IMG/VR virus record: IMGVR_UViG_3300028394_000113
Coordinates: 1-48,498 of that record
DNA length: 48,498 nt
Direction: 5' to 3' (one strand)
From: a virus
This document shows positions 13,811-21,772 of this stretch, piece by piece; within the stretch, counting starts at the first letter, position 1; each line of letters starts with the position of its first letter. The translations under genes were made by a program, and so were the position numbers. The notes under the pieces were generated by a model. That model saw only the letters and a list, made by a program, of their open reading frames with translations. It made no database searches and was not told where the DNA came from.

Positions 13811-14754
13811 TGGCAAACACTTCCGGTGCAACCAGCTTTAACCTTGACCTCACTGAGCTGGTCGAGGAGGCGTTTGAACGCGCTGGTGGTGAGCTTCGCA
13901 CCGGATATGACCTGCGTACAGCTAGACGCAGTTTAAACATCATGTTTGCTGACTGGGCAAACCGTGGCATTAACCTCTGGACAATTGAGACCGGCATAAT
14001 TAATCTTGTTCAGGGGCAGAACACCTACCCGCTGCCTAACGACACCATTGATTTACTTGAGCACGTTATACGTACTGGTGGCAACGTAGCCGCAACTCAG
14101 GCTGACTTAAGTATCACTAGGATTAGTGTTTCTACCTATGCCACGATACCCAACAAGATTCAACAAGCCAGACCTATTCAGGTTTGGATTCAACGCTATA
14201 ACGGACAGACTTCTCCTGTAGCCGCTACGCTGACAACAACAATTACATCTACAAGTACATCTATTGTGCTGAATGATGTAACGGGCTTACCCGCCGCTGG
14301 GTTTGTCAAAATTGATAACGAAATTATCAATTACAGTTACATCACACAGAATACAAACGCTGTCACGGGGACTTTGTATAACTGTTTCCGTGGTCAACAA
14401 AACACAATTGCAGCGGCGCATACGGCTGCGGCTACCGTCTATTGGCAGCAAGTTCCAGCAGTCACCGTTTGGCCTACCCCAGACAATGCACAGACCTATC
14501 AATTTGTGTATTGGCGCTTGCGACGCACCCAAGACGCAGGCGGCGGTGTCAATATCATGGATGTGCCTTTCAGGTTTATCCCCTGTATGGCGGCTGGCCT
14601 GTCGTATTACATCGCCGCAAAGATTCCAACTGGCGCAGAGCGTATCCCATTCCTTAAGTCTCAGTATGACGAGGCGTGGGAGCTTGCCGCCTATGAAGAT
14701 CACGAGAAAGCTGCTTTGAGACTTGTACCCCGTCAAACCTACATTGGGAGGTAG
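13810..14754 (+). CDS. Head-tail connector / tail tubular A-like protein with inserted beta module
   Basis: This 314-residue protein has the helical N-terminal core of podovirus adaptor proteins (LTELVEEAFERAGGELRTGY, then ARRSLNIMFADWANRGINLW) and the C-terminal helix-rich part (PFLKSQYDEAWELAAYEDHE) that would dock on the portal. Residues about 139-212 look like an inserted beta domain (TSIVLNDVTGLPAAGFVKID...YNCFRGQQNTIAAAHTA). The same module pattern occurs inside the 817-residue tail protein encoded at 27519. The assignment to a gp11-of-T7 or gp4-of-P22-like adaptor is by layout. The start overlaps the previous stop (TAATG). Confidence 0.75.
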   Translation: MANTSGATSFNLDLTELVEEAFERAGGELRTGYDLRTARRSLNIMFADWANRGINLWTIETGIINLVQGQNTYPLPNDTIDLLEHVIRTGGNVAATQADLSITRISVSTYATIPNKIQQARPIQVWIQRYNGQTSPVAATLTTTITSTSTSIVLNDVTGLPAAGFVKIDNEIINYSYITQNTNAVTGTLYNCFRGQQNTIAAAHTAAATVYWQQVPAVTVWPTPDNAQTYQFVYWRLRRTQDAGGGVNIMDVPFRFIPCMAAGLSYYIAAKIPTGAERIPFLKSQYDEAWELAAYEDHEKAALRLVPRQTYIGR

Positions 14755-14756
14755 TC

Positions 14757-15146
14757 GTGGGTAATCGTTACGCCTCTGGCAAGAATGCAATTGCTGAGTG
14801 TGATCGGTGTGGGCAGCGGTTTAAACTGAAGATTCTGAAGACCGAGATCATTAAGACAAAACAATATAACTTGTTGGTTTGTCCTGAGTGTTGGGATCCA
14901 GATCACCCTCAGTTGCAGTTGGGGATGTACCCTGTAGACGACCCACAGGCTTTGAGAAATCCTAGACCTGACCGCAGTTATGTGATTTCAGGTTTACTGG
15001 CAGATGGTGAGTTGGGTGGTGGTAGCCGAATCTTTCAGTGGGGCTGGAATCCCGTTGGTGGAGCAAGTGGGTTTGACACTCTTTTAACACCAAATAACTT
15101 GGTGTTGGCGGTAGAAATTGGTACAGTAACGGTTAGCGTAACTTAG
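14757..15146 (+). CDS. Zinc-ribbon virion-block protein
   Basis: The 129-residue product is read from a GTG behind GGGAGG. Cys15-x2-Cys18 (CDRC) and Cys42-x2-Cys45 (CPEC) form a clear zinc-ribbon or rubredoxin-like knuckle pair, followed by a Pro/Asp-rich link (DPDHPQLQLGMYPVDDPQ) and a hydrophobic beta C-terminus (NLVLAVEIGTVTVSVT). It lies between two connector genes, so a structural role in the neck with a metal-stabilised fold is more likely than DNA binding. Similar small Cys-knuckle proteins occur at this site in related phages, as far as I recall. Confidence 0.7.
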   Translation: MGNRYASGKNAIAECDRCGQRFKLKILKTEIIKTKQYNLLVCPECWDPDHPQLQLGMYPVDDPQALRNPRPDRSYVISGLLADGELGGGSRIFQWGWNPVGGASGFDTLLTPNNLVLAVEIGTVTVSVT

Positions 15147-15155
15147 GAGTTCAAG

Positions 15156-15320
15156 ATGGACACAAAGCAGGTAAAAAAGATTGCTGACACAGAGGTGAAA
15201 GCCCATGAGAAGCGTATGCACAAGATGGCAAAAGGCGGTGTTACAGGCGAAGCCATGCAGAAATATGGTCGCAACATGGCTCGTGCTATGAACCAACGCG
15301 GCAACGCAAGGGGTAAATAA
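15156..15320 (+). CDS. Very small basic protein (54 aa)
   Basis: ATG at 15156 behind TAGGAG opens 54 codons to the TAA at 15318-15320: MDTKQVKKIADTEVKAHEKR, then MHKMAKGGVTGEAMQKYGRN and MARAMNQRGNARGK. It is helical, with strong Lys/Arg/Met content and an AKGGV element like those in nearby proteins. The stop overlaps the next ATG (TAATG). The good ribosome site, tight packing and a sequence style shared with neighbours argue that it is real although short. Confidence 0.75.
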   Translation: MDTKQVKKIADTEVKAHEKRMHKMAKGGVTGEAMQKYGRNMARAMNQRGNARGK

Positions 15321-15586
15321 TGGCTAAATTCAGCGACAAACGAATGGGCAAAGAAGTTGGCAATGCCGCTGTCTACGCCAAACCGCACACCATGACTGGC
15401 AAAGCTGTGGGTATTGAACCCAACCCCGGCAAAATGCCAAACCGCAGCAAAGCCGACACAGTCAACATGAGCATTGGCGCTATCAGCAAAGCTGCTGGCG
15501 ATGAACAAGTCAAGACAACTGGTATCAAAATGCGTGGTACTGGCGCGGCTACCAAAGGCTTAATGAGTAGAGGCCCGATGGCATGA
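15320..15586 (+). CDS. Small basic virion-block protein
   Basis: This 88-residue protein (MAKFSDKRMGKEVGNAAVY...) is basic with Gly, Lys and Ala in excess and ends GIKMRGTGAATKGLMSRGPM. I recall the KTTGIKMRGTGAATKG ending from small proteins of aquatic phages. It overlaps both neighbours (TAATG at the start, ATGA at the end), so its translation is coupled to the connector gene that follows. No domain is recognised. A head-tail joining or DNA-packing role is possible. Confidence 0.7.
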   Translation: MAKFSDKRMGKEVGNAAVYAKPHTMTGKAVGIEPNPGKMPNRSKADTVNMSIGAISKAAGDEQVKTTGIKMRGTGAATKGLMSRGPMA

Positions 15587-16320
15587 ACTACACGACGTTG
15601 TATAACACGATTCAGACATACACGGAGAATCAGTTCCCCGATGTATACCTTGCGAGCGGGAGTACTGTATCTGCAACCACGCAGATCAATACCTTCATCA
15701 CGCAAGCTGAACAACGTATATACAACTCAGTTCAGTTCCCGTCTATTCGTAAGAGCCAATACTCCCCAATTACTGCAAACAACAAGTACATATCTTTACC
15801 GAATGACTTCTTGTCTGTTTATTCCTTGGCGTTGGTAACGGGTGTAACTAATGCAAACTTGGATACAGGCACGTTTGAGTACTTACTCAACAAGGATGTG
15901 AACTTCATCAGGCAAGCATACCCAACCCCAAATGACACGGGCGAGCCAAAATACTATGCTTTGTTTGGCCCAACAATTCTCAATTCAGCAATTACAACTG
16001 AGTTGTCTCTTATTCTTGGCCCAACACCTGATGCTACGTATTACGTAGAGTTGCACTATTACTACTATCCCGAGTCAATCGTCACGGCAACTACAACTTG
16101 GCTTGGTGACAATTTTGACACCGTCCTGTTGTATGGCGCACTGGTAGAAGCTGCAACCTTTATGAAGGCCGAGACCGACATGGTGGCTTTATATAATGGA
16201 AAATACACGGAAGCTCTTGCACTGGCTCAACGCCTTGGTGACGGACTAGAAAGATCTGATGCGTATCGTAGTGGACAGTATCGTCAAGCGCCTTTGCCGC
16301 AGAATAACGGGGTGCGTTGA
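15583..16320 (+). CDS. Head-tail adaptor protein
   Basis: This 245-residue protein has an N-terminal helical region with FITQAEQRIYNSVQFPSIRK, a beta-rich middle (YISLPNDFLSVYSLALVTG) and a C-terminal helical part with FDTVLLYGALVEAATFMKA and ALAQRLGDGLERSDAYR. This order (helix with 'A E x R I', beta core, then an 'LLYGAL.EAA.F' helix) is typical of phage connector proteins that join portal and tail. The start overlaps the upstream stop (ATGA). It is likely to act with the 314-residue connector encoded just upstream. Confidence 0.75.
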   Translation: MNYTTLYNTIQTYTENQFPDVYLASGSTVSATTQINTFITQAEQRIYNSVQFPSIRKSQYSPITANNKYISLPNDFLSVYSLALVTGVTNANLDTGTFEYLLNKDVNFIRQAYPTPNDTGEPKYYALFGPTILNSAITTELSLILGPTPDATYYVELHYYYYPESIVTATTTWLGDNFDTVLLYGALVEAATFMKAETDMVALYNGKYTEALALAQRLGDGLERSDAYRSGQYRQAPLPQNNGVR

Positions 16321-16745
16321 TGGCTTTTACAGGCAACTTCTCCTGCAATATCTTTAAGACTGGGTTGATGAACGGCACATTCAACTTTACTTCGGGAACA
16401 TTCTATATTGCACTTTATACCAATGCAGCCACGCTTGATGCGTCTACCACGGCTTATACAGCTACGGGCGAGGTTGTGGCTTCTGGGTACACGGCTGGTG
16501 GGTTGGCACTCACGATTGCGCAAACTCCCACGGTAGGCAACTCAGGCAGCACCGCCTATATCTCGTTTGACAACGCGGCTTGGACTTCGGCACTAACCGC
16601 TCGCGGTGCTTTGATTTACCAAAGTGGCGGCGGAAACCCCGCAGTTTGCGTACTTGATTTTGGCGCAGATAAGACTTCAACTGCAACATTCACGGTACAG
16701 TTCCCCGCTGTATCAAACACTTCAGCAATTATAAGGATAGCGTAA
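16320..16745 (+). CDS. Tail-region beta protein, paralog A
   Basis: This 141-residue protein (MAFTGNFSCNIFKTGLMNG) has the core pattern GTFYIALYTNAATLDASTTA, then YTATGEVVASGYTAGGLALT. The gene at 16946 encodes the same pattern (TLKAALYLTTATINAATTVYTVTGEV.G..YTAGG), so the two are paralogs separated by a 63-residue gene. The fold should be a small beta-sandwich. Position at the start of the fibre region suggests a collar or tail-fibre component. The ATG at 16320 overlaps the previous stop (TGATG). This general type is common in aquatic phages. Confidence 0.7.
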   Translation: MAFTGNFSCNIFKTGLMNGTFNFTSGTFYIALYTNAATLDASTTAYTATGEVVASGYTAGGLALTIAQTPTVGNSGSTAYISFDNAAWTSALTARGALIYQSGGGNPAVCVLDFGADKTSTATFTVQFPAVSNTSAIIRIA

Positions 16746-16936
16746 TGGCACTTGTAACCACAACCAAAGGCGACATGGACGACTCTCTACTTGAAAAAAA
16801 AGAGGGTTCCGTTGATAATGACAACGAGTACACAACTTGGGTTGAGTATTGGTTAGATGGCGAACTTGTCCACCGTTCGGCACATGTTCAGTTAAAGAAA
16901 ACCGTAACGCTCACTAGCTCAGTGGCATCTTTTTAA
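16745..16936 (+). CDS. Small acidic-start protein between tail paralogs
   Basis: This 63-residue protein (MALVTTTKGDMDDSLLEKKE) has an acidic first half (EGSVDNDNEYTTWVEYWLDG) and a beta-like second half. It lies between two paralogous beta proteins and overlaps the upstream stop (TAATG). I recall similar short proteins in this place in other aquatic phages. A small binding partner or connector for the paralogs is possible. No motif identifies a function. Confidence 0.65.
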   Translation: MALVTTTKGDMDDSLLEKKEGSVDNDNEYTTWVEYWLDGELVHRSAHVQLKKTVTLTSSVASF

Positions 16937-16945
16937 GGAACTATC

Positions 16946-17437
16946 GTGGCAAACACCCAATCAATGTGCACTTCGTTCATGAGCGAGCTAATGCTTGGTC
17001 AACACCAGCTTGGCACTTCAACGCTTGTCTCTCGCACCAGCCTAACCTCGCCAACTACAGATACTCTTAAAGCGGCTTTGTATTTGACGACAGCGACAAT
17101 TAATGCGGCAACCACTGTTTACACCGTAACAGGCGAAGTGTCTGGCACTAACTATACCGCTGGTGGTATTACCGTAACAAATGCAACAGCGCCAACCTCA
17201 ACCAACACATCGGCGACAGCGGGCGTGGCGTATTGGACGCCTTCAGCTAGCTTTACTTTTACAACAGTGACTTTGGCAACGGCGTTTGACTGCGTGTTGT
17301 TGTACAACTCGACTCAAAGTAATAAGGCCATCAGCGTTCACACGTTTGGCTCACAGACTATTACGGCGGGTTCGTTTTCGCTCACAATGCCTGCAAACAC
17401 AACATCAGCAGCGTTAATTCGCTTGGCTACAACTTAA
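16946..17437 (+). CDS. Tail-region beta protein, paralog B
   Basis: This 163-residue protein reads from a GTG behind AAGGA. Its middle and end match paralog A at 16320: an ALYLTTATINAATTVYTVTG strand pair, YTAGG turn, a Trp-containing strand and a closing strand SLTMPANTTSAALIRLATT (compare SAIIRIA in A). The N-terminal 30 residues differ (MCTSFMSELMLGQHQLGTS), and may be the attachment part. It probably assembles with paralog A or replaces it at a different virion site. No enzyme motif is present. Confidence 0.7.
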   Translation: MANTQSMCTSFMSELMLGQHQLGTSTLVSRTSLTSPTTDTLKAALYLTTATINAATTVYTVTGEVSGTNYTAGGITVTNATAPTSTNTSATAGVAYWTPSASFTFTTVTLATAFDCVLLYNSTQSNKAISVHTFGSQTITAGSFSLTMPANTTSAALIRLATT

Positions 17438-17458
17438 CTCGAAGCGGTGTAGGCCGTA

Positions 17459-17938
17459 ATGTTTGGCATATCCGCATTTGCAGAAGCTCCATTTTCTGCG
17501 CTCAATCAGACGTTAGTATCTACTCCGCTGACGGGGGTATCTGCGAATGGGGCGGTTGGGACTGTTTCTCGCGGGGCTACGTCATTTGCGTTGTCAGGAG
17601 TTGCGGCTTCAGGTCTTGTTGGGGTAATAACTTACGAACAAGGCCCAGCGCTTTCTAACGATGCGGCAGCAGGCTTAGTTGGCACAGTTGCTCCCAGTAT
17701 CACGGTTGCGCTATCAGGTGTGTTTGCATCTGGGGCGGTTGGTACGGTATCTTTTGTAAAAGATTTTGCGTTAACAGGAGTTTCAGCATCAGGAAATGTT
17801 GGAACCGTTGTGGCTTTAAAATCATTTGCTTTGTCTGGAGTTCAAGCAAGCGGGAGTGTTGGAACTGTTTTTCCCGTTTACTGGATTTTGGTCAATACTT
17901 CTCAAACATCCAACTGGGTTTTAGTTGAGACAGATTAA
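17459..17938 (+). CDS. Tail protein with six 20-residue repeats
   Basis: The 159-residue product has a short N-terminus (MFGISAFAEAPFSALNQ), then six repeats with an exact 20-residue period from about residue 23 to 142, each of the form (A/P)L(S/T)GV.A.G.VGTV. Repeat 3 is degenerate (ALSNDAAAGLVGTV). The C-terminus is WILVNTSQTSNWVLVETD. Regular 20-residue beta repeats fit a fibrous trimer or beta-helix in a tail spike or fibre. No strong ribosome site precedes the ATG. The 60-bp DNA period could allow repeat gain or loss by recombination. Confidence 0.7.
   Translation: MFGISAFAEAPFSALNQTLVSTPLTGVSANGAVGTVSRGATSFALSGVAASGLVGVITYEQGPALSNDAAAGLVGTVAPSITVALSGVFASGAVGTVSFVKDFALTGVSASGNVGTVVALKSFALSGVQASGSVGTVFPVYWILVNTSQTSNWVLVETD
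17525..17884 (+). repeat. Six tandem 60-bp coding repeats
   Basis: Six imperfect tandem units of 60 bp encode the LSGV.ASG.VGTV repeat. Units begin at 17525, 17585, 17645, 17705, 17765 and 17825. DNA identity between units is lower than protein similarity, so the array is old and kept by selection on the protein. Confidence 0.75.
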
Positions 17939-17946
17939 GGATACAT

Positions 17947-18912
17947 ATGGCTTTAGTTCTTGCAGACCGCGTAAAAGAAACCACCACTACAACTGGTACG
18001 GGAACTATTACGCTTGGCGGCGCTTCCACAGGGTTTCAATCCTTTGCAGTAGTTGGTAATGCCAACACAACTTACTACACCATCGCAGCCCAAATAGGCA
18101 ACGAGTGGGAGGTGGGCATTGGCACATACACCGCTTCGGGAACGACCTTGGCTCGGACAACTGTTTTAGCAAATAGCTCAGGAACACAGCCTACAGCACT
18201 TTCGTTTTCTGCTGGCACTAAAGATGTTTTTGTAACCTACCCTGCTGGCAAGTCAATTAATCTTGACGCTTCTGGCAACTCTACTGCTCTAGGCGTTCCG
18301 GTCTCTGCGACTCTGACCAACGCAACTGGTTTGCCAATATCCACTGGCGTGTCTGGGCTTGGCACAGGTATAGCTACGTTTTTAGGCACACCTTCAAGTG
18401 CCAATCTTGCTGCCGCTGTAACAAATGAAACTGGCACTGGCTCTTTGGTATTTGCTACAAGCCCAACTCTTGTAACTCCTATTTTGGGTACGCCAACTAG
18501 CGTTACATTGACTAACGCAACAGGTCTTCCAATATCCACTGGCGTCAGTGGCTTAGGCGCTAACGTAGCAACTGCTTTAGCTGTAGCCGTGGGAACTGCT
18601 GGCGCTCCTGTTATCAATGGCGGTGTATTAGGAACACCAAGTAGCGGAACAGCAACTAACTTAACGGGATTGCCCTTGTCCACGGGCGTGACTGGCACTC
18701 TTCCAGTAGCTAACGGCGGCACAAGCTTGGCTACCCTAACAGCCAACAACGTCATCTTGGGCAACGGTACATCTGCTCCTTTGTTTGTAGCGCCCAGTAC
18801 GAACGGCAATGTACTGACAAGCAACGGTACAACTTGGCAATCAACCGCGCCTGCGGCTTCTGGTGTATCTCAAGCGAAGGCAACGGCAATCGCAATGGTC
18901 TTTGGTTTTTAA
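17947..18912 (+). CDS. Tail fibre protein with repeated TNATGLPISTGV modules
   Basis: This 321-residue protein starts after AAGGA. Residues 1-105 form a beta head domain (ADRVKETTTTTGTGTITLGG and VTYPAGKSINLDASGN). After that come two copies of LTNATGLPISTGVSGLG and a related LTGLPLSTGVTGTLPVANGG, typical of fibrous tail-fibre shafts. The DNA repeats share 17 identical bases (18334-18350 and 18529-18545). GVTGTLPVANGGT also occurs in the S74 fibre encoded at 24348, so the two fibres share a shaft element. Likely a side fibre or its adaptor. Confidence 0.75.
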   Translation: MALVLADRVKETTTTTGTGTITLGGASTGFQSFAVVGNANTTYYTIAAQIGNEWEVGIGTYTASGTTLARTTVLANSSGTQPTALSFSAGTKDVFVTYPAGKSINLDASGNSTALGVPVSATLTNATGLPISTGVSGLGTGIATFLGTPSSANLAAAVTNETGTGSLVFATSPTLVTPILGTPTSVTLTNATGLPISTGVSGLGANVATALAVAVGTAGAPVINGGVLGTPSSGTATNLTGLPLSTGVTGTLPVANGGTSLATLTANNVILGNGTSAPLFVAPSTNGNVLTSNGTTWQSTAPAASGVSQAKATAIAMVFGF

Positions 18913-18921
18913 GGAATTATC

Positions 18922-19314
18922 ATGGCAAATCCAAATCTTTTCGCCGCGACCACAGCGTCAGGCACAACAACTTATTACACCCCTTCGGGTACAGCCGCAG
19001 TTGTTCTTGTGCCCAACGCCGCGTCGAGCGGTCAGGTGTTTAAGATCAATCAGATTGTGGCGGCTAACACCACGGCTACCGCAGCAAATGCGACTGTGGC
19101 TGTGTATAGCAACGGCGCTGTAGCTCAAGGTTCTGCCCCGTCGGGCGGTACTGCATACCCTATTGTGTCTGCTGTATCTGTGCCTGCTAATGCTTCGCTA
19201 ATTGCAGTTGACAAAACAACCGCTGTCTACCTGATGGAAGGTACGTCAATCTCAATCACTTCAGGTACAGCCAGCGCAATTACATACACAATCTCCTACG
19301 AAGTCATCAGTTAA
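18922..19314 (+). CDS. Small beta-rich virion protein
   Basis: This 130-residue protein (MANPNLFAATTASGTTTYY) consists of Ala/Thr/Val/Ser-rich strands and ends TSISITSGTASAITYTISYE. It is similar in size and style to the 97- and 163-residue beta proteins at 9.5-10.4 kb and may be a small jelly-roll-type domain. AAGGA precedes the ATG. Its place between two fibre genes suggests a fibre cap, collar or decoration protein. There is no recognisable functional motif. Confidence 0.65.
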   Translation: MANPNLFAATTASGTTTYYTPSGTAAVVLVPNAASSGQVFKINQIVAANTTATAANATVAVYSNGAVAQGSAPSGGTAYPIVSAVSVPANASLIAVDKTTAVYLMEGTSISITSGTASAITYTISYEVIS

Positions 19315-19325
19315 GGTGTAGCACC

Positions 19326-20483
19326 ATGAGTATGCGCTACCAAGGAGGGTTTTTAACGGCTTCATACTTTCCGTTGCTGGTTCCTGACGCGCCTACGATT
19401 GGCACAGCTACGGCTTCCGCTGGTCAAGTGTCTACAACATTTACAGCGCCTGCTAATATAGGTGGTGGCGCAATCACTTCGTACATTGCTGTTGCTAAAG
19501 ACTCTTCAAGTGGCGCAGTGTTTACAAACACTGGCGCATCTTCACCTATTGTTGTGACTGGACTTACAAATGGAAATACATATACAGTAACCGTAGCCGC
19601 AACAAACGCTTATGGGACTGGCCCAAGAAGTGCGGCAAGTAATAGTGTTACTCCCGTTTATTCAGGGCCTTCTACTGTCGAGTATCTTGTAGTTGCTGGC
19701 GGTGGTGGTGGTGGTAATAGGGTATATAGTGCTGCTGGTGGTGGTGGTGGTGCTGGTGGCTATAGAACAGCATCAGGATTTTCTGTTGCATCTGGTTCTC
19801 CCATTACAGTAACTGTTGGCGCTGGTGGCGCTAGTCAAGTAAGCGGTAATGATTCTGTTTTCTCTACTATTAGTTCTGCTGGCGGTGGTAAAGGTGGATT
19901 TTACACAGGAGGTGGAACTTCTAACGCTAGTGCTGGTGGTTCTGGGGGTGGCGGTAACGGGTCAAATACTGGTGACAATGTTGCTGGTGCTGGAAATACG
20001 CCATCAACATCCCCATCACAAGGTAGCAATGGCGGTAATGGATTTAATAGTTCAGATTTTTCTGCTGGCGGTGGCGGCGGTGCTTCTAATGTTGGTTCTG
20101 CTGGAACAATAAATACAGGTGGAAGTGGTGGAGGGGGTACAGCATCATCTATTTCAGGTTCATCAGTAACTTATGCTGGTGGCGGTGGTGGAGGCAGAGG
20201 TTCTAATAATGTAGGTAGCGCTGGAACTGGTGGTTCTGGTGGTGGCGGCAATGGTGGGAGCCAATCATCAGGTTCTAACGCTACAACAAATACTGGTGGT
20301 GGTGGTGGTGGCGCAGCAGGTGGCGGGACTTATGTAGGAGGATCAGGAGGTTCTGGTATTGTGATTATTCGCTACGCTGACTCTTTTTCTGCTGCCTCTG
20401 CAACTACAGGCTCTCCAACAATAACAGTGGCTGGAGGCTATCGTGTGTATCAGTGGACTTCTTCTGGTTCAATTACCTTCTAA
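19326..20483 (+). CDS. Fibronectin III plus glycine-rich adhesin (tail fibre tip) 1
   Basis: This 385-residue protein has an N-terminal stub (MSMRYQGGFLTASYFPLLV), one fibronectin type III domain at about 20-118 (PDAPTIGTATASAG ... GLTNGNTYTVTVAATNAYGT) and a long glycine-rich domain from about 119 (VEYLVVAGGGGGGNRVYSAA) with many GGGGGG blocks and short loops. Such glycine-rich domains make polyglycine-II sandwiches that present variable loops to the host surface, as in the S16 gp38 adhesin. It is a paralog of the next gene. It is likely a receptor-binding component. Confidence 0.78.
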   Translation: MSMRYQGGFLTASYFPLLVPDAPTIGTATASAGQVSTTFTAPANIGGGAITSYIAVAKDSSSGAVFTNTGASSPIVVTGLTNGNTYTVTVAATNAYGTGPRSAASNSVTPVYSGPSTVEYLVVAGGGGGGNRVYSAAGGGGGAGGYRTASGFSVASGSPITVTVGAGGASQVSGNDSVFSTISSAGGGKGGFYTGGGTSNASAGGSGGGGNGSNTGDNVAGAGNTPSTSPSQGSNGGNGFNSSDFSAGGGGGASNVGSAGTINTGGSGGGGTASSISGSSVTYAGGGGGGRGSNNVGSAGTGGSGGGGNGGSQSSGSNATTNTGGGGGGAAGGGTYVGGSGGSGIVIIRYADSFSAASATTGSPTITVAGGYRVYQWTSSGSITF

Positions 20484-20492
20484 GGACTAGAT

Positions 20493-21419
20493 ATGCCTAA
20501 TTATTCTGGTATTTGGACACGTACACAGCAGATGCAAGCCAAAGGGCAAAGTCTTTGGCCTGCCGCCATTTTAGTTGAATACCTAGTTGTTGCTGGCGGT
20601 GGCGGTGGTACATCTGCATTTGGCGGCGGAGGCGGCGCTGGTGGATTTAGAACCGCATCAGGCTTTGCTGTTTCTATTGGTTCAGCAATTACTGTCACAG
20701 TTGGCGCAGGTGGCGCAGGGGGTGCGGCGGCTATACAAAGCCAAGGCTTTGTTGGAAATGATTCTGTTTTTTCTTCTATTACCTCAACAGGTGGTGGCTA
20801 CGGCGGAGTTCAGGGTCAATCTGGCGGCACAGGAACTGGCGCTGGTGGTTCTGGTGGTTCTGGCGGCGGTGCTAGTTACGCTCAAAGCGTAGGTTCTGGA
20901 AATACGCCATCTACAAGCCCATCTCAAGGAAACAATGGCGGTGGAAGTGTTTTTTCTGGGGCTTTTGGTGGTGGCGGCGGCGGCGGCGCAAGCGTTGTTG
21001 GAGTTGATGGAACAGCTTCTTCTGGTGGTAATGGGGGCGCTGGTACTGCCTCATCAATTACTGGGTCAAGCGTAACTTATGCTGGTGGTGGGGGTGGAGG
21101 TACTTATTACTCTGGTGGCCCATATACTCCGGGTACTGGTGGCGCTGGCGGGGGTGGAAATGCTGGAGCGTATAGCACATCTTCTCCAGTAGGAAATACT
21201 GGTGGAAATGGAACTGCAAATCTTGGCGGAGGCGGCGGTGCGGCTATGCGCGGAAGCGATAATGCTTTTGACTATAAAGCTGGTGGCGCAGGCGGTAGTG
21301 GTGTAGTCATCATTTCATCCCCTGTAGCGGCGGCATCAACCACAGGATCACCTACAGTCACAACCAGCGGCGGCAACACCATCTACACATTTAACTCCTC
21401 CGGTTCAATCACATTCTGA
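20493..21419 (+). CDS. Glycine-rich adhesin (tail fibre tip) 2
   Basis: This 308-residue protein has a 25-residue N-terminus (MPNYSGIWTRTQQMQAKGQS) followed by the glycine-rich adhesin domain (VEYLVVAGGGGG...AGGFRTASGFAVSIGSAITV). It shares with adhesin 1 the elements GNDSVFSSI, GNTPSTSPSQG and GSSVTYAGGGGGG, so the two arose by duplication. The GIWT.TQQ......WP start also occurs near residue 27 of the 690-residue adhesin downstream, which suggests a common docking peptide. Probably binds the cell surface. Confidence 0.78.
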   Translation: MPNYSGIWTRTQQMQAKGQSLWPAAILVEYLVVAGGGGGTSAFGGGGGAGGFRTASGFAVSIGSAITVTVGAGGAGGAAAIQSQGFVGNDSVFSSITSTGGGYGGVQGQSGGTGTGAGGSGGSGGGASYAQSVGSGNTPSTSPSQGNNGGGSVFSGAFGGGGGGGASVVGVDGTASSGGNGGAGTASSITGSSVTYAGGGGGGTYYSGGPYTPGTGGAGGGGNAGAYSTSSPVGNTGGNGTANLGGGGGAAMRGSDNAFDYKAGGAGGSGVVIISSPVAAASTTGSPTVTTSGGNTIYTFNSSGSITF

Positions 21420-21427
21420 GGCACAAC

Positions 21428-21772
21428 ATGGCACATTTTGCACAAGTAGAAAACGGCATCGTCACCCAAGTTATTGTGGCTGAACAAGATGTTATTGACT
21501 CTGGCTTGTTTGGTACAGGCTGGGTTCAGACTTCATACAACACACATGGTGGTCAGCACCCTGAAGGTCGTCCACTGCGTAAGAACTACGCTGGTGTAGG
21601 TTTTACCTATGATGCCCAACGTGATGCATTCATCCCTCCACAGCCATATGCTTCTTGGTTGCTAGATGAGCAGACTTGTCTGTGGAATGCCCCAACACCA
21701 ATGCCAACAGACAACAAGCGTTACACATGGGATGAGCCAACAACATCATGGGTTGAGGTGATTAATGTCTAA
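21428..21772 (+). CDS. Tail-fibre-region protein with KNYAG.G.TYD motif
   Basis: This 114-residue protein starts MAHFAQVENGIVTQVIVAEQ and contains QTSYNTHGGQHPEGRPLRKN, then YAGVGFTYDAQRDAFIPPQP and YASWLLDEQTCLW. I recall this protein type from many cyanophages and other aquatic phages, where it is encoded among tail-fibre genes and is often annotated only as hypothetical or tail fibre-like. Its role may be fibre assembly or attachment. GAGG lies before the ATG, and the end overlaps the next gene by 8 nt. Confidence 0.75.
   Translation: MAHFAQVENGIVTQVIVAEQDVIDSGLFGTGWVQTSYNTHGGQHPEGRPLRKNYAGVGFTYDAQRDAFIPPQPYASWLLDEQTCLWNAPTPMPTDNKRYTWDEPTTSWVEVINV

Noticed and set aside
17525-17884. CRISPR-like array
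   Set aside because: The 60-bp units are in-frame coding repeats of a tail protein, with no constant repeat separated by unique spacers and no cas gene.
19683-21419. A diversity-generating retroelement acting on the adhesins
   Set aside because: No reverse transcriptase gene or template/variable repeat pair is visible anywhere in the window.
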